In this document: piece after piece, positions 28,641 through 42,794 of the stretch | Layout: every line of letters begins with the position of its first letter | Position numbering within the stretch: the stretch's first letter is position 1 | Origin: Planococcus citri | Lineage: Eukaryota; Arthropoda; Insecta; Hemiptera; Pseudococcidae | Length of the DNA stretch: 64,000 nt | Direction of reading: 5' to 3' | Assembly: GCF_950023065.1 (NCBI RefSeq) | Contig: NC_088681.1 | Span: 34,258,836-34,322,835, forward strand | Notes under the pieces: model-generated | The model's database searches: none | Seen by the model: the letters and a program-made list of their open reading frames with translations, nothing else | What the model was told of the DNA's origin: nothing | Position numbers and translations under genes: made by a program

Positions 28641-31600
28641 AATTTTGTCAATAGGGGAATCACTGGCCAATTTCAATACTTATAATTACGGCCTAAGTGC
28701 GTCAAAAATTGAACGTAACCCTTATCAAGATGAAATATGCCCAAAGTCTCTTTTTATTTTATACAGGGTGGAAAGCACCTTTTAGAATAATTTTAGCGAG
28801 GCTTTCAACGCAAATTTTCCAGCTCATTGTTATAGAGAAATATTTCTTGACAATTAAACGCATTTTAGTGGGCCAAAATCCAAAATTTTCTTTTCTCCAT
28901 AGCATAGGTAACAGACGAACAGTACTTCAATTTTATTTTGCCTGCTCTCCAGATTCTAACAGATGCTGCCTTGTCTGATGTTTATGATTCTTTGATAAAT
29001 GTGATCGCATCAGATCCAACCACACCAGTATATGTGTATAATTTTCATTATGATGGCAAATTATGTACAATGAAAGCAAAAGTGGAAAAATTATTAGAAA
29101 AACCATTGAAAGGTAATACCTAATCCTTCAGATTTTGTCTTGATCGAAAACTCGGGCAAGATATATGAAATATGTGGGTTGGAATATTTAAAAAATTAAG
29201 TAGGTAAGCATTTGATTCAATTTATATATATGTAGGTGCCTTTCATGGAGCCGACTACAGCTACTGGAGTTACAATGAAGAAACTGCAGGTAAAACTATG
29301 AGTAACATACGCCCAAAAGATCGACAAACAATTGATACATTTACAAGCTTCATGACTACATTTGCTAAAACTTCGTAAATAATAATCACATAAAGCGCAT
29401 GTGAGGTAATTGCAAGATCGCCTTGATCGCGAGTTATACGCCGCTATAGTGAGTTTTGTGATCTTTCATATCAAGGATGTGGGTGATGAATTCTTACGCA
29501 ATAAATGATTTTTTTTTTTGGTATCAAATTTCGTTAAAGTTGAATCGATTCGTATTCCAATTTGAAAAATTGTAGAGTACCCCGAAAGTTTCATGTCAAA
29601 GTGAACTTCACTATTTTCATTTTGCATCTACCTCACTGCACCTTACAGCAAAAGTAATTTTGAAACTGATGCAGTGAAAATTCACAAAACTCTTGTTATA
29701 ATAATCTCTCTAGCAATCCGAATTATGAAGGAATGGATGTCAAATGGGAACCTACGACGCCTGATAATCCAAGTCATTTAATTATTGACGAGACTCTACG
29801 AGCTCAAGAAGGACTGCTGAATGGTGAACGAATGGAATTTTGGCATAACTTAAAAAACAAATTGAAAAAATAATGCATTGATAATTGATCAAATTTTTGC
29901 AAGCGGAATAAAGAAGGTAGGTAATAGGTATGTAGGCTTTGCTGTCTGATTTATATTCTATCACTTTATCATCTCTCTTATTAGTTATTATATAAAATAT
30001 AAAATATGTAGCTCGAACTAATTATAAAATAATAAAATAATATACCTTGGTACTTATTTTATTTTGTTTGCATGTCTTTTTCTCTAATGCAATTTTTCAC
30101 CATACATCCGCATCTTTGAAATACGTACTGTGTAAGCATTAATTCAATCAATCATATAAATTTTCTTAAACATTATGATGAGGATCCAGCTTTAAAACAT
30201 CATTCCATTTCATTTCTTTTTAAAGACTATACTAAAAAATCAGTCTTGTCTTGTTAGTAACAACTTAATCGTAAGTTATGCAGACAAATGATATTAAAAT
30301 ATTTACTTGACAAAAGGAAAAACTCTTCGAGGACATTTATCCATGAGAAAACTCTTTTGTATATGTATACTCGTCTTATGAACCGAATAATTAAAAACAT
30401 TCATCATCGCAACATTATGCAAACATACGTAGGCTCACCAACAATTAAATTTTCTTAAAACCAAGTCTTTAAAATATACCAGTCACGTAGAAAAAAATTC
30501 CAACTAAGCGCCATAGTTATACAGGATATACCTATAGTAGGTAATGCTCGGGTCGCACTCGTATAATATACCAGTGAAGCTTTTGCAAACGCTTTTTCCT
30601 TCCTCTCGTATAGGTATTATTCTTATAGTATATAAAATGAAAATAGAAATCCAGATACATGTAGACATTGTAGACTGTAGTACATACATATATATACAAA
30701 TTGAACTTCTCTGCTGCATCGGTCGGTCATACCATGCTCTTAAGCAAATTACCAACAATTGTGGAAACGCTTGAAGAAATTGTTAAGACTTGTGCTCGAT
30801 TTCCGCTCGATTTCGTAAAAATAATAAGATACCGTCTGGGATATGTCATTATAAGTTTTTACTCGGTTTTGAGTTTAGGTTTTCTAGGTACCTACTTGTA
30901 TATTTTCTTCGATGATTTTATTTTACGTTTAGCCTACATGTGTGTGGCTGGTTACCTATACTTATGTACGTTTTTTCGCGAGATGTTTTGCTATGCCCTG
31001 AACATCTCACACGAGCAAACGTTACAGATTACAAGATGAAAAATTGTTTCGGCGGACAACTTTCATTGGTTGTGGGGGTTTTCTTCCTTTTTCGTGTGTG
31101 TACATTACGTATACAGAATATCTAGATGGTATAGTGCTTTATATGTATGTACGAAAGATAAATATATTTCTTATTTTTCTTCCTGCTTTTCGTGGGTAGG
31201 TAGGTACCTACATTGACGATGAAAATATACATAAAGTATTTTTTTTACACGACTATCGATTTTTTTTCTTCGCTTTTCATAAGTATCTATACGAGACCAT
31301 TTCTTTTTGTGATATACTCGTACCTACCTAAGCGTTAGCTCATCACGAAATTATTATCTCTCGATGGTATAACATTTGTTTGCTGGTTTTCAGTGTTTGA
31401 ATTTTTTTCTCGATTACCTACATCTGTAGGCATCTACATATAGTGTCGTATTATATTATTCAATATATTCGATACCTATTCAGAGTTCATTGGTCGATTT
31501 GAACCCTTCGATTTAGCATGAGTTGAAAAATAAAGGTAGGTAAGTCTGTGTGATATTTGCAGAACAGATTTTAACCATTACAATTGTATCGAGTACCACA

Positions 31601-32354
31601 AGCTTATAATTTTTCAAAACTCAAAAGCATAGTAAGAAAATGGAAAAGATTCTACAACCAACCAACGAACTACAATACTCATTCTGACGAGGAGAATTTT
31701 TTTTATTCGAAGTGATCGACCAATTGTGTAGCGTAAAATTAATTATCTGATATAGCTACGCGAAATATCATCTCTCGAATGCTTCTTTGTATCTTTGTCT
31801 TCGCTGCTCAGTGCTCACAGTTTTATTCTTATTTTGCATTACGATTATACTTATAGGCTGCAATATGATTCGAGTCAACTAACGACGGAGTATTTTTGCT
31901 TCGTACGAGTAGATAAGTACAAAGAAACACGACTGTATAGAAAATAGGTACTTCAAAGTGCTATTTTAATAATACCTACCTACACGTTATTCAAGAAATA
32001 TCGTCGTATGCAATTAACAGTTTTCTAACAAATACGTAAGTATTTCTTCCTTATTCGAGTACCTACTAAGCTACGTATCTACGTACGTTTACGTATACCT
32101 ACCCATGTAGAGGTACTTGAAGTTCAAATGGCTATAAAAGTGAGCGCCAATAAAGTCTCCAATTTGATGCGAGAATTTCAATTTATTTACTAAAGTATAT
32201 ACGAATAGGTACACACTTCACAGATTTCATTCGATAAAAATCTTTCAAAATGTAGATACTCTATAAAGTATCTCTAAAATTGGCTCTAATGTATCTTAAA
32301 TCTACGTATTGAATGTCTGTAATCTGTATACAGCTACAGGTAGGTACGTTTAGC

Positions 32355-35300
32355 CATGATCTCAAATTTCAAAACATCGAGAAAAATAGCCAAAACTGTA
32401 TAGAATTTTTTCGGTTTTTTGAGATTGAAAATCATTACTATCTAAAAAAACTGCCACCACTTCGTTCCAAAATATTTCCCCAGTTTCAGAAATGATATCT
32501 TTCGATGTTTTGGCACAATTATAATACGAAATCATTGCGAAAAAAACATTTTCAAACGACGAATTTACACAAAGATAAGCGATTTGCAAATTTTCAATTG
32601 CTTATAATGTAGTAAAACCCTAAGAGTGGTATTTACGTTAGAATTTGATGGAAATAGCCTACATCGACGCAGAATCTCAAATACTATCTTTTGGGACTGG
32701 ATCATTTTTCCCAAAGCAGGTTAGGTAGGAGATAGAGCGAAAAAATCACGAGTTCGTTGAAAATGCTCCTATATATCTATAATTACCTTTGAAATTAAAT
32801 CTTCAGAATGGTTTCAATGACATTTTTCAAATTTTTAATATCATTTGAGAGATAAAAGTTTCTATACATATGTAGTCTGGGTCTAAGAGCAGCTTTAGGT
32901 ACTTGATTTTTACATTTTTGGCGAATTTTTGAAAATCCAAAACTTATACTGTTTTTATGGATTTGCAATGAGAAAAAAATCAGTAAAAAAATATGAAAAT
33001 TAATCCCTGATGAAACGAGTAATTTCATCATTTTTGGTCATTCTTGAGCCTTCATGCGCATATTAATGATTTCCCCCGAAGGGGTGGAAATCACGTTAGG
33101 CAGCTGAAAATCGAATAGTGGCTTATTATCGACCTGTTTAACGATTTATTCAAAGTTTTTTTGACCAACAAAAAAATTCAAAAAATTAATAATTTACAGT
33201 TCGTAGGGACATTTTTGAAATTTGTACGAATTGCCACATCTTGTCTCTCAGATCCGAATTTGACTATTACGAGCTATTCTGGAGCCTTCTGTGCGATATT
33301 TTGATTTTTCTCTGGAATCTTTAAATTTCTCCAGACAGCGTAGATTTTTTTAAAGTGGGGGGGGGGGGATTTTTCGATTTTTTTCTCCCATAAATATGCG
33401 GATAAAAAAAATAAACTGGGTAAACACGACGTCGAAAATTAGCCATAAACTCATTTTTTGACGTCAAAATTAATTTACACGTCTTTTTGATGAGAGATCT
33501 AAAAATTATTCTGGAGAAATCTGAAATCGCGCTGGAGGTTCCAGAATACTTAGAAACCGTAAAATTCAGTTCAGGGGAGTTGATACTATTTTCAGAATTA
33601 ATTTTCGTCATTTTTAGGCCTACTCGATAAATATGTATCTTTTTTTAAAAGCATATTTTCAAAAATGATCAATTTTAGATTTTCAAAAATTTGCCAAAGA
33701 TCGAAAAATCATGTTGGGCAGCTGAAATTTTGGTCAGCAACGGGAAACGAAAAAAAGGAGAGTATTTAACCAAACTCACGATTGATTCGAATTTATAAAC
33801 TTAGGTATTGGTTCAGAATCTATGGATGAAAATCGATCTACAGGTGCGAGATAAACCGATTAGGTGTACATTGTAGGTTAGGTAAGGTACAAGTACACAT
33901 ACTCCAATCGTGTGAAAATATCCTCATGAAATGACCATTTAGCAAACCATACGAGCTGATGGGATTATACCTATTAATACGACTCCATGTGGATGTATAT
34001 CAAATTAAGTATACGGTACATAAGTACATCGGTTGTTTGACGGCGACACGACGCGGATGGCAGCCCATGGGGAATATTTTTCGGACGAATTTCATAACGG
34101 ATAAAATTTTAGACTTTAGTTAATCGCATCCGAGCCGATTTGTACACTGTGGGAACACGACACGACGTACTTCATACTTTATGTACACGCTGCAGGATAC
34201 CCGAATACTTTAAAGCTGTTTACTCAGTCCGTTGTTAATGATTAATATACAGAAGTGCGATGTGTTCTACTTGCTACGCCGCTGAAAGTGTAAATTAGCT
34301 AAAATCACGTCATAATCATGCACATATAAGATAGGTAGATAAACATATAGATAGGTAGAGTAGAGATAAGTAAAGGTTCTCTTATAAAGACATACGTATG
34401 ATACATATTTCTTCTCACATCGAGTCTTCCTTGTACAATACGTAGGTACATAGTACCTACTAACCTACCTAGCTGGCTGCAAAAACACACTCGAGGAAAA
34501 AAATTTCTTTTCAACTCGGTTAAATATAATGTAAACTTAACATATTCGCGACACTCCGATGGAAGCTTTTGGAGACGATGATAAAGGAAGTACCTATGTT
34601 ATGCGGCACATATTTCACACTCATTATCTTCTCAGCTCTTTTGGCTTTTGAACTAAAAGTAGGCTACATCTTGAGCTAATTACTGGAAAGTATTTTCAAA
34701 GCTAATCTATCATGTGAAGGAAATTGCTTTTGTTGTCGAGCATCTTCAAGTCTCTTTTACCCCTTTCATCGATGATAAACTTTTACGCTTTTGTTCGCTG
34801 ATTCGTTAACTGGTCTTGAGGTTTTTTTCCCTCCTCGAGCCGTATTTCTCGAACAATAGTCATCGTTCATTTTTCATTTTACGTACGCCGAAAAATGCTG
34901 CGGTCGATAGTTACTGCAGTCTTTTTCTGTATTGGGCTTTTGTCAATAAAACCACGCTATAGACGAATCGAACGAAATTGGTAATAAGCTTAATGTACTC
35001 GAAATGCCATCTATATTTCCAAAAAAATTCCCTTTCAATAGGCCGCCGCAGAATACCGGGGAATACTTTGGACTGGTTTTTGAGAGAGGAAAAAAATCAT
35101 AAATCGGTTTAAAAAATAAATCGATATTTTGATTTTTTTTTTGAAATTGAAAGTTTTATACTTTTTACGTCTAACGTAGGTATCTTCTACTAATACTTAA
35201 GACATAACTTTTTCATGTGGTATCGTTTTAAAGTTTTGTGCAACTTTTTGTGGAGTAAAAGTTTTCTTTTTGCAAAGCTGTGTAGCGTGTATGATGTATC

Positions 35301-36055
35301 ATTTATTGTCTTGGAAATGTAATATTTTACACTGTTCAGATGTTTTGGTAAAGTAAACACAGATCCACTCCTAATACCTACCTTCGCTACCGACATTACA
35401 CTATTTATAGGTACGGGCAAACTCCATGCGCTCCTTTAATGGGTCATATAGGCAACTCATATAGCTCATTTTGAAGAAGCCAGTGACGTTCCCGAAACTC
35501 AATACTCAACGCTATTTGTATGTACCTTGATATATATTATTTACATGTAGGTACGGTTCGTGAAAAAAAATGCTGGGGGATTTTGATCGAATTTAGTGAA
35601 AACATTCATTTTGAGTTGAAAGTCACCCAAAAGAAATAGCTCCGGAGGTGCCCTGGAGGGAAGGTATGAGTCTTCAAAGAAAGGGTATTTTTGAAAAAAA
35701 TCGTGGTAATTTTTGCTCAAGCCTTTACCTTACTTGTTTTGGAAAAAATGGCCCAGCCCCATTTGAGATCCTGTGTTGACCCAGGTCATTACCATCAAAA
35801 TCCCAGATTACTTTTAAGGTTTTACTCAACCGTTTAGCCAACCACTTATTTTCGGGTAAATTCCCATTTTGAAAATATTTTCCTCTCAAAAGTTTCACGT
35901 TCATCAAGCCAAAACATCGAAACATATAATTTTTGAAACTGAAGAAATATTTTTGAAACGAATTGGTGCCGATTTTTTGGTTATGATTGTAAATTTCAAA
36001 AAATCAAAAAAATTCTACTATGATTCTTGGCTATTTTTCTCAAATTTTTTGAAAT
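32355..36055. repeat. diverged inverted repeat pair and related degenerate copies
   Basis: The segment 32355-32510 resembles the reverse complement of about 35895-36055 (shared words such as ccaaaacatcga, tggctatttttctc and gaaatattttt). Between them, about 33040-33780, lie further degenerate segments with words like ctggagccttctg and ttccagaatac that recur near 38340-38660. Probably old copies of one transposon family. Confidence 0.45.
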
Positions 36056-36714
36056 TGGCGATCACGACCAAAAAAGTTGATTTTTTAATTTTTACCGTAT
36101 TTCTGAAAATAAAGAAATCGTCCATCTCGGTTTGTGCAAAAAAAGTGAATTTTTAAGATAAAAATCTGAAATTTGGTTTGAATATATCTACCAAAGCTAA
36201 CAACTCGGATCGATTGTAACTCATTTTGAGCCAAATCGAGTCTTTAGAACCCTGTCAAATTTTACATGTGCATTAAAAAAGGTGGGTACTATGGTTTGAA
36301 AAACTGAACTTCATTGACTAGAAAACGTGTCAAGTTCAAGCAGGACCAAATTTCTTCTTTCCTGTAATTACTTGTAATTTGTAAATGAGCCTTTCTTTAA
36401 TCGTGGTCGTGGAAATGGAGCTGTTTAACAAGTTACCTGTTCATAATGAATGAATAAACATCGATCCGTAAACTTCCATACAGTTTACTTAGGAAGTACG
36501 TTGGCTTCGTTTTCTTAGGATTTGATTACCTATTTTTGAAGGAAAGATGCAGCGCCAGATAGAGTTTTAGTGGGTACCTTACCCACCTTATTATCCTTTG
36601 GCGGTGTTTTTTAATCCTGATTTTTTAAAATATATAAATGTGAGCCATATTGGAGGAAAAAGCCCCTCTTACTGACATTTTCAATTTGATAAAGTCACAC
36701 AAGCAGCACATTTT

Positions 36715-38044
36715 GGTCATTCCATGTCAACTCAAAAAGGTGATTTTGAAAGTCATGCCATTCGATTTCGCTCAATTTTTTTTACAATACATACCCATCC
36801 AATAAGTAAGAACCCCGCAATTAGTTTGGTCCCAGCCCCCTCAGGGGGCAGGTGGGGGACTTCCATTATTTTCAAATTGTCTCGAGGTACTCAACTTCAG
36901 CAGCCCATTCCTCCAAAACTATGATACTTTGATCAAAACTAATTTCACAGTTCGAAAGGGCATTTCATTTAAAACTTTTTGAGCATTTTGAAATTTTCAA
37001 AAGTTGAAAGTTGAACTTTCAAATTGAAACCACCCGCAATTTTGAGCAAAACTTTTGAAAGAAAATTTGTGGCATGTGATATATTGAATTCTATGTTTTT
37101 GGTGACGCTGAACACGAATATGACGTCAGATTTTTGAAAGAACCCTATCCACGGCCCCCAGCACCTCCTCAAAGGGGTAAACGTTCAAAAAAATGGTTAC
37201 ATTCGTGTGACAAATAAAATAGTATGTTTTCGATTTCGATATCGCTGAACACGAATATAGCGATAGTTTTTTAAATCGACCTCACCCATGGCCCCCAGAA
37301 CCTCCCCCAATAGGTAATAGTCCGAAAAAAGTGTCGGGGGCCGTGGATGGGTCCAATCAAACATCTGACGCCATATTCGTGTTCAGCGTCACCAAAAACA
37401 TACTATTCCATGTGTCGCACGAACAAAACACTTCTTTGAACTTTTACCCCCTTTGGGGAGGTGCTGGGGGCCGTGGATGGAATCCTTTCAAAAATGTGAC
37501 GTCATATTCGTGTTCAGCGTCACCAAAAACATAGAATTCGGTATATCACATGTCCCAGATTTTCTTTCGAAAGTTTTGCCTAAAATTGGGGGTGGGGGTG
37601 CCCCCCTTCACTAAAAGATCCCATCTCGAAACTTAAATATTCCAAAAAAGCATCAAAAGGTACATCTATGGAATTTTTAAAAAAATTTTAAATGGTAGCT
37701 CCCACTTACAGCGCCATTTTGAAATTTGAACTTTCAATTTTAAAGTTTAACTTTCAACTTTTGAAAATTTCAAAATGCTTAAAAAGTTTTAAATGCAATG
37801 CCCTTTCGAACTGTGAAATCACTTTTAATCAAAGTATCATAGTTTTGGAGGAATGGGCTGCTGAAGTTGAGTACCTCGAGACAATGTGAAAATAATGGAA
37901 GCCCCCCACCTGCCCCTTGAGTGAGCTGGGACCACACTAATTGCGGGGTTCTTACTTACTTGATGGTTATATATTGTAAAATAAATTTGAGCGAGATCGA
38001 AAGACATGACTCAAAAACGTTGGTTGAGTTGACATGAAATGACC
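36715..38044. repeat. 1.33-kb long-hairpin (foldback) element
   Basis: The two halves are near-perfect reverse complements. The ends are GGTCATT(C/T)CATGTCAACTC and its inverse, with matching interior words all the way to a short spacer near 37300-37335. Each arm (about 600 bp) contains two related units with the words ggtgacgctgaacacgaatat and cacggcccccag. No transposase; no clear target duplication. Confidence 0.75.
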
Positions 38045-38117
38045 CTCAGATGAAGACAATTTCTCATCGTGGACTAAATCGTTGTTTTCGGAATACTTTT
38101 GCAGTTCCATTTTGAAC

Positions 38118-38847
38118 AGCATGTTCTAAACCCTCCTTAACCAAAATTTCAGGTCCCAAAGATTATTTTTGTTTTTTTTTTGGCGAATTTTTGAAAATTC
38201 AAAAAATTCCTAAAAGCTGTTTCAAAAACAATTTTTGAAAATTTTCATGAAATATGAATTTTTTCGAGCAAAGTGAACCAAATCAGTGGCTTTTTCAATT
38301 CAATTCCTACACATCAATAACTAATAGTTTTGGGCCATTCTGAGTCTCCTGCAGCGATTTTTAAATTTTCTGTGGACACTTCAAATCACTCTGGAAGGGT
38401 CAAAAATGAGTTATAGAACCCACAAATTTGGTCGGTGACGTGAAATACCAGGAGTGTCAGTTCAAAAGTGAATTTTTGACCAATTTATGAATTCCAAAAA
38501 AATTGGATAAAATAAAATTTTCAAAGAAGGTTCAACTTCACCCCATTCGGAACAAATTGCAATTTGACATTTTTGAAACCTCCAGCGAGTTTTCAAATTT
38601 CTCCAGGAAATTCAAATCACCCTAAAGAAAATTAAAAAATTGCTGGAGGCTCCAGAATGGTCGAAGACTAGTATTATTGTTGATGTGTGGGAGTTAAATT
38701 TAAAAAATTACTGACATTAAGTCACTTTGCTCGAAAAAATTCATATTTCATGAAAAAGTTTAGAAATCGTTCTGAAAACAGCTGTTTTGGATTTTCGATC
38801 AAAAATTCAAAAATGAAGATAAGGCCATGAAAATTCAGAACATGCTT
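38118..38847. repeat. second inverted-repeat element
   Basis: Arms about 38118-38400 and 38600-38847 pair as reverse complements with many mismatches (outer word agcatgttct / agaacatgct, inner words around tcgagcaaagtga and acacatcaat). Older than the neighbouring hairpin judging by divergence. Confidence 0.5.
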
Positions 38848-41058
38848 TCTCGATCCAGCTTTTTTCGTTCAAATCAGGGAGAGTCAGTTCAAAAATGTTC
38901 CTAGTGAATAAATTTTTGTATTGAGGTACATATTTTCATTTCAAGCGTCTGTCATTTATAGTCATTCTTGCCAATTTTTTTGTGCTTTTTCTTTTGTTCG
39001 AATCATATTTTGTGTCATTTGAAACTTTTATTTTTCGACTGGGAATTTTTTTCATTCAAGTAAATTCTCATTCAAATGTTCCTTCAGCATCACTTCAGAA
39101 CATTAAACATGACATGTACGTATTGTAGGTACGTATCAAATTCTGTCAGCTCAAAAGGTTATTTGTTTTTGAAATTCGGGTAATTCTGGTTCAATTTCCC
39201 CTTCAACCTCAAACAAACTATTCATCATACCCTTTCTTCGGCTATATAGAACGTTGAAACGGCAATTTGAAAATATATGGCAATTTAATCCAAGCAAACT
39301 CACTAAGTGACTGCCAATTACCCCTCGAATAAGTTTGACCATTAACTGCTTCAGTTTCACGTAAATTGAGTACGCGGCTGATTTTATTGGCGGAATAGAA
39401 CGGTCAGATTATATCTAAATTATGGCTCGGTAATAGTTGGTTTTTCTTTGCATTTTATGCCTGCGTACCTACCTAAACGTATTAATTCGCTGAAAATATT
39501 AATTTTAGAGTATTAGGGGTGAATTTATTCGTTACTTCGGATGCCTCAGGGACCCTATTATTATTCATGATTCTAGTCGACGAGTTTTCATTAAGATAGC
39601 GTTCGACTGCTTAACAATTCCTTTTATCGCCGTTGTCAAATTTATTATACCCATCAGTAGAAAAATATAAGGTAAGCAGGATGAAATGTGATTTTTGAAA
39701 TTTACGACGTCAATTTCAATTCTTGAGAGTACTTTAAAACTTCACTAGCGAAGAAATTTTTACTACACTTGGCCAAGAAGATCGATACCTCTCTGCTTTG
39801 TAGGTACCTACCTACCCAGTACCCATAGCACACTGTACAAAATATAGCACACTTTCGACTCGTAAAAATACGAATAAAAGCGTACGAAGAATTTGAAAAT
39901 AATATCATTGGGAATAGAGATGAGAGAAAGGACGAAAAAGATGTGTTGTTTTTGGCCTAATTTTTATACATAAAATGTCACGTTGTATAATCCGTGGGAC
40001 TTTCGCATGAGTCATACCAATAAGATGAATGTTTAATTCGAACAACGTTTTTAGTATAAAACGACCGGAGCTGTGTAGTGCGTACTGCGTAGCTTAAGAC
40101 GTTGAGATAATTAATGTTCTGGTCGGCAAAAGAGCAAGTAGAGAAGGAAAAGAACAAAAAATTGAATAGACTTTTTAGTTTATAAGCGAAAATCAATACA
40201 GTTGTCAAATACACTCTATATAAACGTTATATAACTTTCATCGTTAAAAATACCTACGTATCTGCGTTGCTTTTTTATATTAATTTCGCCTAAACGAGGG
40301 AGAGCTTTTAACTCTCGAAACATTCGAGTATAAATGCTCTAAGGCTGCAATGAGAAATCTCTGTGGTGGAATGGCTCGCCTGGTATTCCATACATATTTA
40401 TACGGTAACGAATTAAAATGTTTTTCGAGTGCTAAACACTCGAGTTACCCTCGTTTGGCTTTGGCGACATTGCCCTGAAACCATTTACTGTGCAAGTTTA
40501 CGCGTTAAATAAAGACTGTGCCAAACCGTAATTTAAAAACTTTTACCCGTAATATTGGAACGACGACTAATTTTAGAACAATCACCGGAATACACTTATG
40601 CTAAACAATATGCAATCTGCACACCCGGTATACTCTCTAATGTCATTCACATTGGGCGCTTTTAAAAATAATATCAGATTATTACAGAACAAATGCTCAA
40701 TGCTAGCTTCACGTTGTCATTTTGGCAGCTAAAATTGCGATGTGCTTTTTTGCGGAAGCTCGGGCATTGAAATTTCAATCTCGGGATAGGGAAATATTTC
40801 GAGGGATTATTTTTAGAATAGAATTCAACCAGAAAATAGAAATTTAACTGATGATATTAATTTTTAGAAGCACGTGTACGAGGCTCATCGAGTTGAGCAT
40901 GTGGATAAGCAGGTAGGTATATTTATCAACACTGATAGGGTTTCTTAATGAGTCTTAAACAGTAGGTAGGTAATATGAATCATTTAATTTTCTACAGGTA
41001 TAGGTAACTATTCGATAAACAAAATAATTATTAAATTTAATAAAATTTCCAAACTCAC

Positions 41059-41135
41059 CCTCTCTGATACAAGTCGATATTATAAAATTTACACAACTCG
41101 ACCGCAAACTCGACCGTAGCCTGGAGTTCGGCCAT
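41059..41135 (-). CDS. FAM135: first coding exon of a FAM135-type gene
   Basis: A 77-nt exon on the minus strand: ATG at 41135-41133, 25 codons and two bases of a Gly codon, then a consensus donor (GG|GTGAGT). The encoded start (beginning MAELQATVEF and ending DLYQRG) matches the conserved N-terminus of animal FAM135A/B, a family with a C-terminal serine-hydrolase-like domain whose role is poorly defined. I found no second exon between here and the window start, so intron 1 would exceed 41 kb and contain the esterase array on the other strand. Recognition rests on one short exon, but the motif match and the donor phase both fit. Confidence 0.65.
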
Positions 41136-42410
41136 CGTAAGATAAACACCGCACCGTATAATCACAATTAGACACACGTTGTTGCCGGACTAATTAGAAG
41201 CTACGATTTTCACACGGTCATCGACAAAATATCGATTTTCCACTAGTAAAATACTCATCTTATTCGGTTACGAATGCGAAATTCACGGCCACATACACGC
41301 ACATCGAATATGCACATTTAAAATTTAACGCCGCTCGTTCGAAAATAATCGTACGTATCGTAATCGGCGGCGTATTCTGCACACAACCACAAACATGCAT
41401 CTTTGTTTGAAATCTAGCGCGTAAATCATTTATGTAAACACACTGAACCTGCTTTTCGATGTCGGTTCCCGATTTTCTCGAGAAAAAAAGCTTGCAAACG
41501 CGCCAACGCGAAAGTTCCTAGTAGTTTCTGGAGTGTAGAGAGGGTCGTTTTTGGGCCAGTGTTGGCTAAAGCTCTGGTGTAAATATTTGCCATATTTCAG
41601 GCATTTTTTTGTACGAATAAGGGATGGGAAATTATTGTCAAGGTCGAAACCTGCAAAAGGTATGCTGAAGGTGAAGAAGGTGAAGTATAATACTGGCAGA
41701 AAAACAGTGTTTTAGGGAGGAGGTAATTCGGAGGGAGAGTTAAATTTTCCAAGTGAAATGAAAAAAAAAAAAATGAATCACTGAAATACGAAGGAAGGAC
41801 TTGTAAATTAAGTACCTAATAGGCAACATAGCAGAGAATTGAAAGGATTCAATATTAGTGACTAAAAAAGATCGAATAACCGAAAATATTTTTACTCAAG
41901 TAACATGCCAACAATAATATTAATCTTAGGAAATATTCCACAAAAGATAAGCCATACAAGAAAATGAATCTGGATCAGTGGAAAATTTTTCGAAGTTGAG
42001 CTTGACAAAAAAAATGTGAAGAACACCTAAAAATATGCTAACAGGTTAAATTTCAAAGGTTGAATTTCATTTCTCGATGTTTTTCAAAATTTTAAAAGTT
42101 CATAATTGGTTCATTTTTTTATGAAAAACTTCAACAAGGTAGGTTGCCATAAGGCAGTTTTTTCTGTCCTTGCCAAAAATCATTATAAGTTATCCTCTTG
42201 AAAAAAAAGTTATCAATCGGGAAACGTTATTGTCCTTGAAATGTTGTGTTTACGATGTTATACCAGGCACCGAAAATTGAAGGCTTGAAAATGTTTCATG
42301 TCATTGACATTTATTAGGACCGTGAAGGGCAATTTATTTGTATTTTTGAAAATTGTAAAAGAATTGATTTCACTACCTTTACATTGAGTTTTGATGATTT
42401 GCCTTTTATA

Positions 42411-42430
42411 GTTAGTTAGTTAGTTAGTTA
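42411..42430. repeat. (GTTA)5 microsatellite
   Basis: Five exact GTTA units. Confidence 0.9.
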
Positions 42431-42794
42431 ATAATTATGGTGGGTTGTTTTTCAATTTTATTTTATTTTACATATTTTTTGAAATTTTACGACGTCTATG
42501 GTAAGAAAGTTCTGGGTCAAATGACCTCAATAAGCTATAAGGAAAATTACAAAGTATTATGTCAATGTCTAACCCCTGAAAAAAAAGCTCAAAGATTGAA
42601 AATTTTCCATGTTTTCTAAAAAAATTGAAATTTTTCGGTTTGAATGATTTTTCGATGATTAAGGATTATTACGTAGAAATATAAATTAGTTTTCAAAGTT
42701 ATCAAGTTTTGAGCTCTAGCCAGGTAGATTAAACAATGACGAGATGTTAGTTCTAGCACGTGAAATCCTTTAGTTTTTTTAAAAGTAAATTTTC

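Larger units (their letters stand above)
25537..29873 (+). pseudogene. carboxylesterase copy 3, interrupted in exon 6
   Basis: Same ten-exon plan: 25537-25677, 25750-25887, 25992-26151, 26434-26619, 26730-26938, 27021-27129 plus 27840-27896 (exon 6 split by an insertion), 27982-28154, 28953-29112, 29236-29374, 29714-29873. GSSSG and the GAFHGAD histidine are present. The oxyanion motif is HPGGW and the acid region reads GFSEREA where copies 1 and 2 have EG. The 706-bp insertion brings a TAG immediately after its start, ahead of the Glu and His of the triad, so unspliced it encodes a truncated dead product. All other exons are open, so inactivation is recent, or the insertion may be spliced out. 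Confidence 0.8.
29874..41058. other. long repeat-rich non-coding region
   Basis: No recognisable gene on either strand. A weak plus-strand frame at 30734-31039 (hydrophobic, 101 residues) has no family resemblance. From 32.3 kb the sequence is dominated by diverged copies of A/T-rich repeats in both orientations and by two inverted-repeat elements listed separately. It would form part of intron 1 of the minus-strand FAM135-type gene if that gene continues left. Confidence 0.5.

Noticed and set aside
30734..31039. Plus-strand frame of 101 residues with hydrophobic segments
   Set aside because: No family, no splice or poly(A) context, and codon content typical of AT-rich intergenic DNA.
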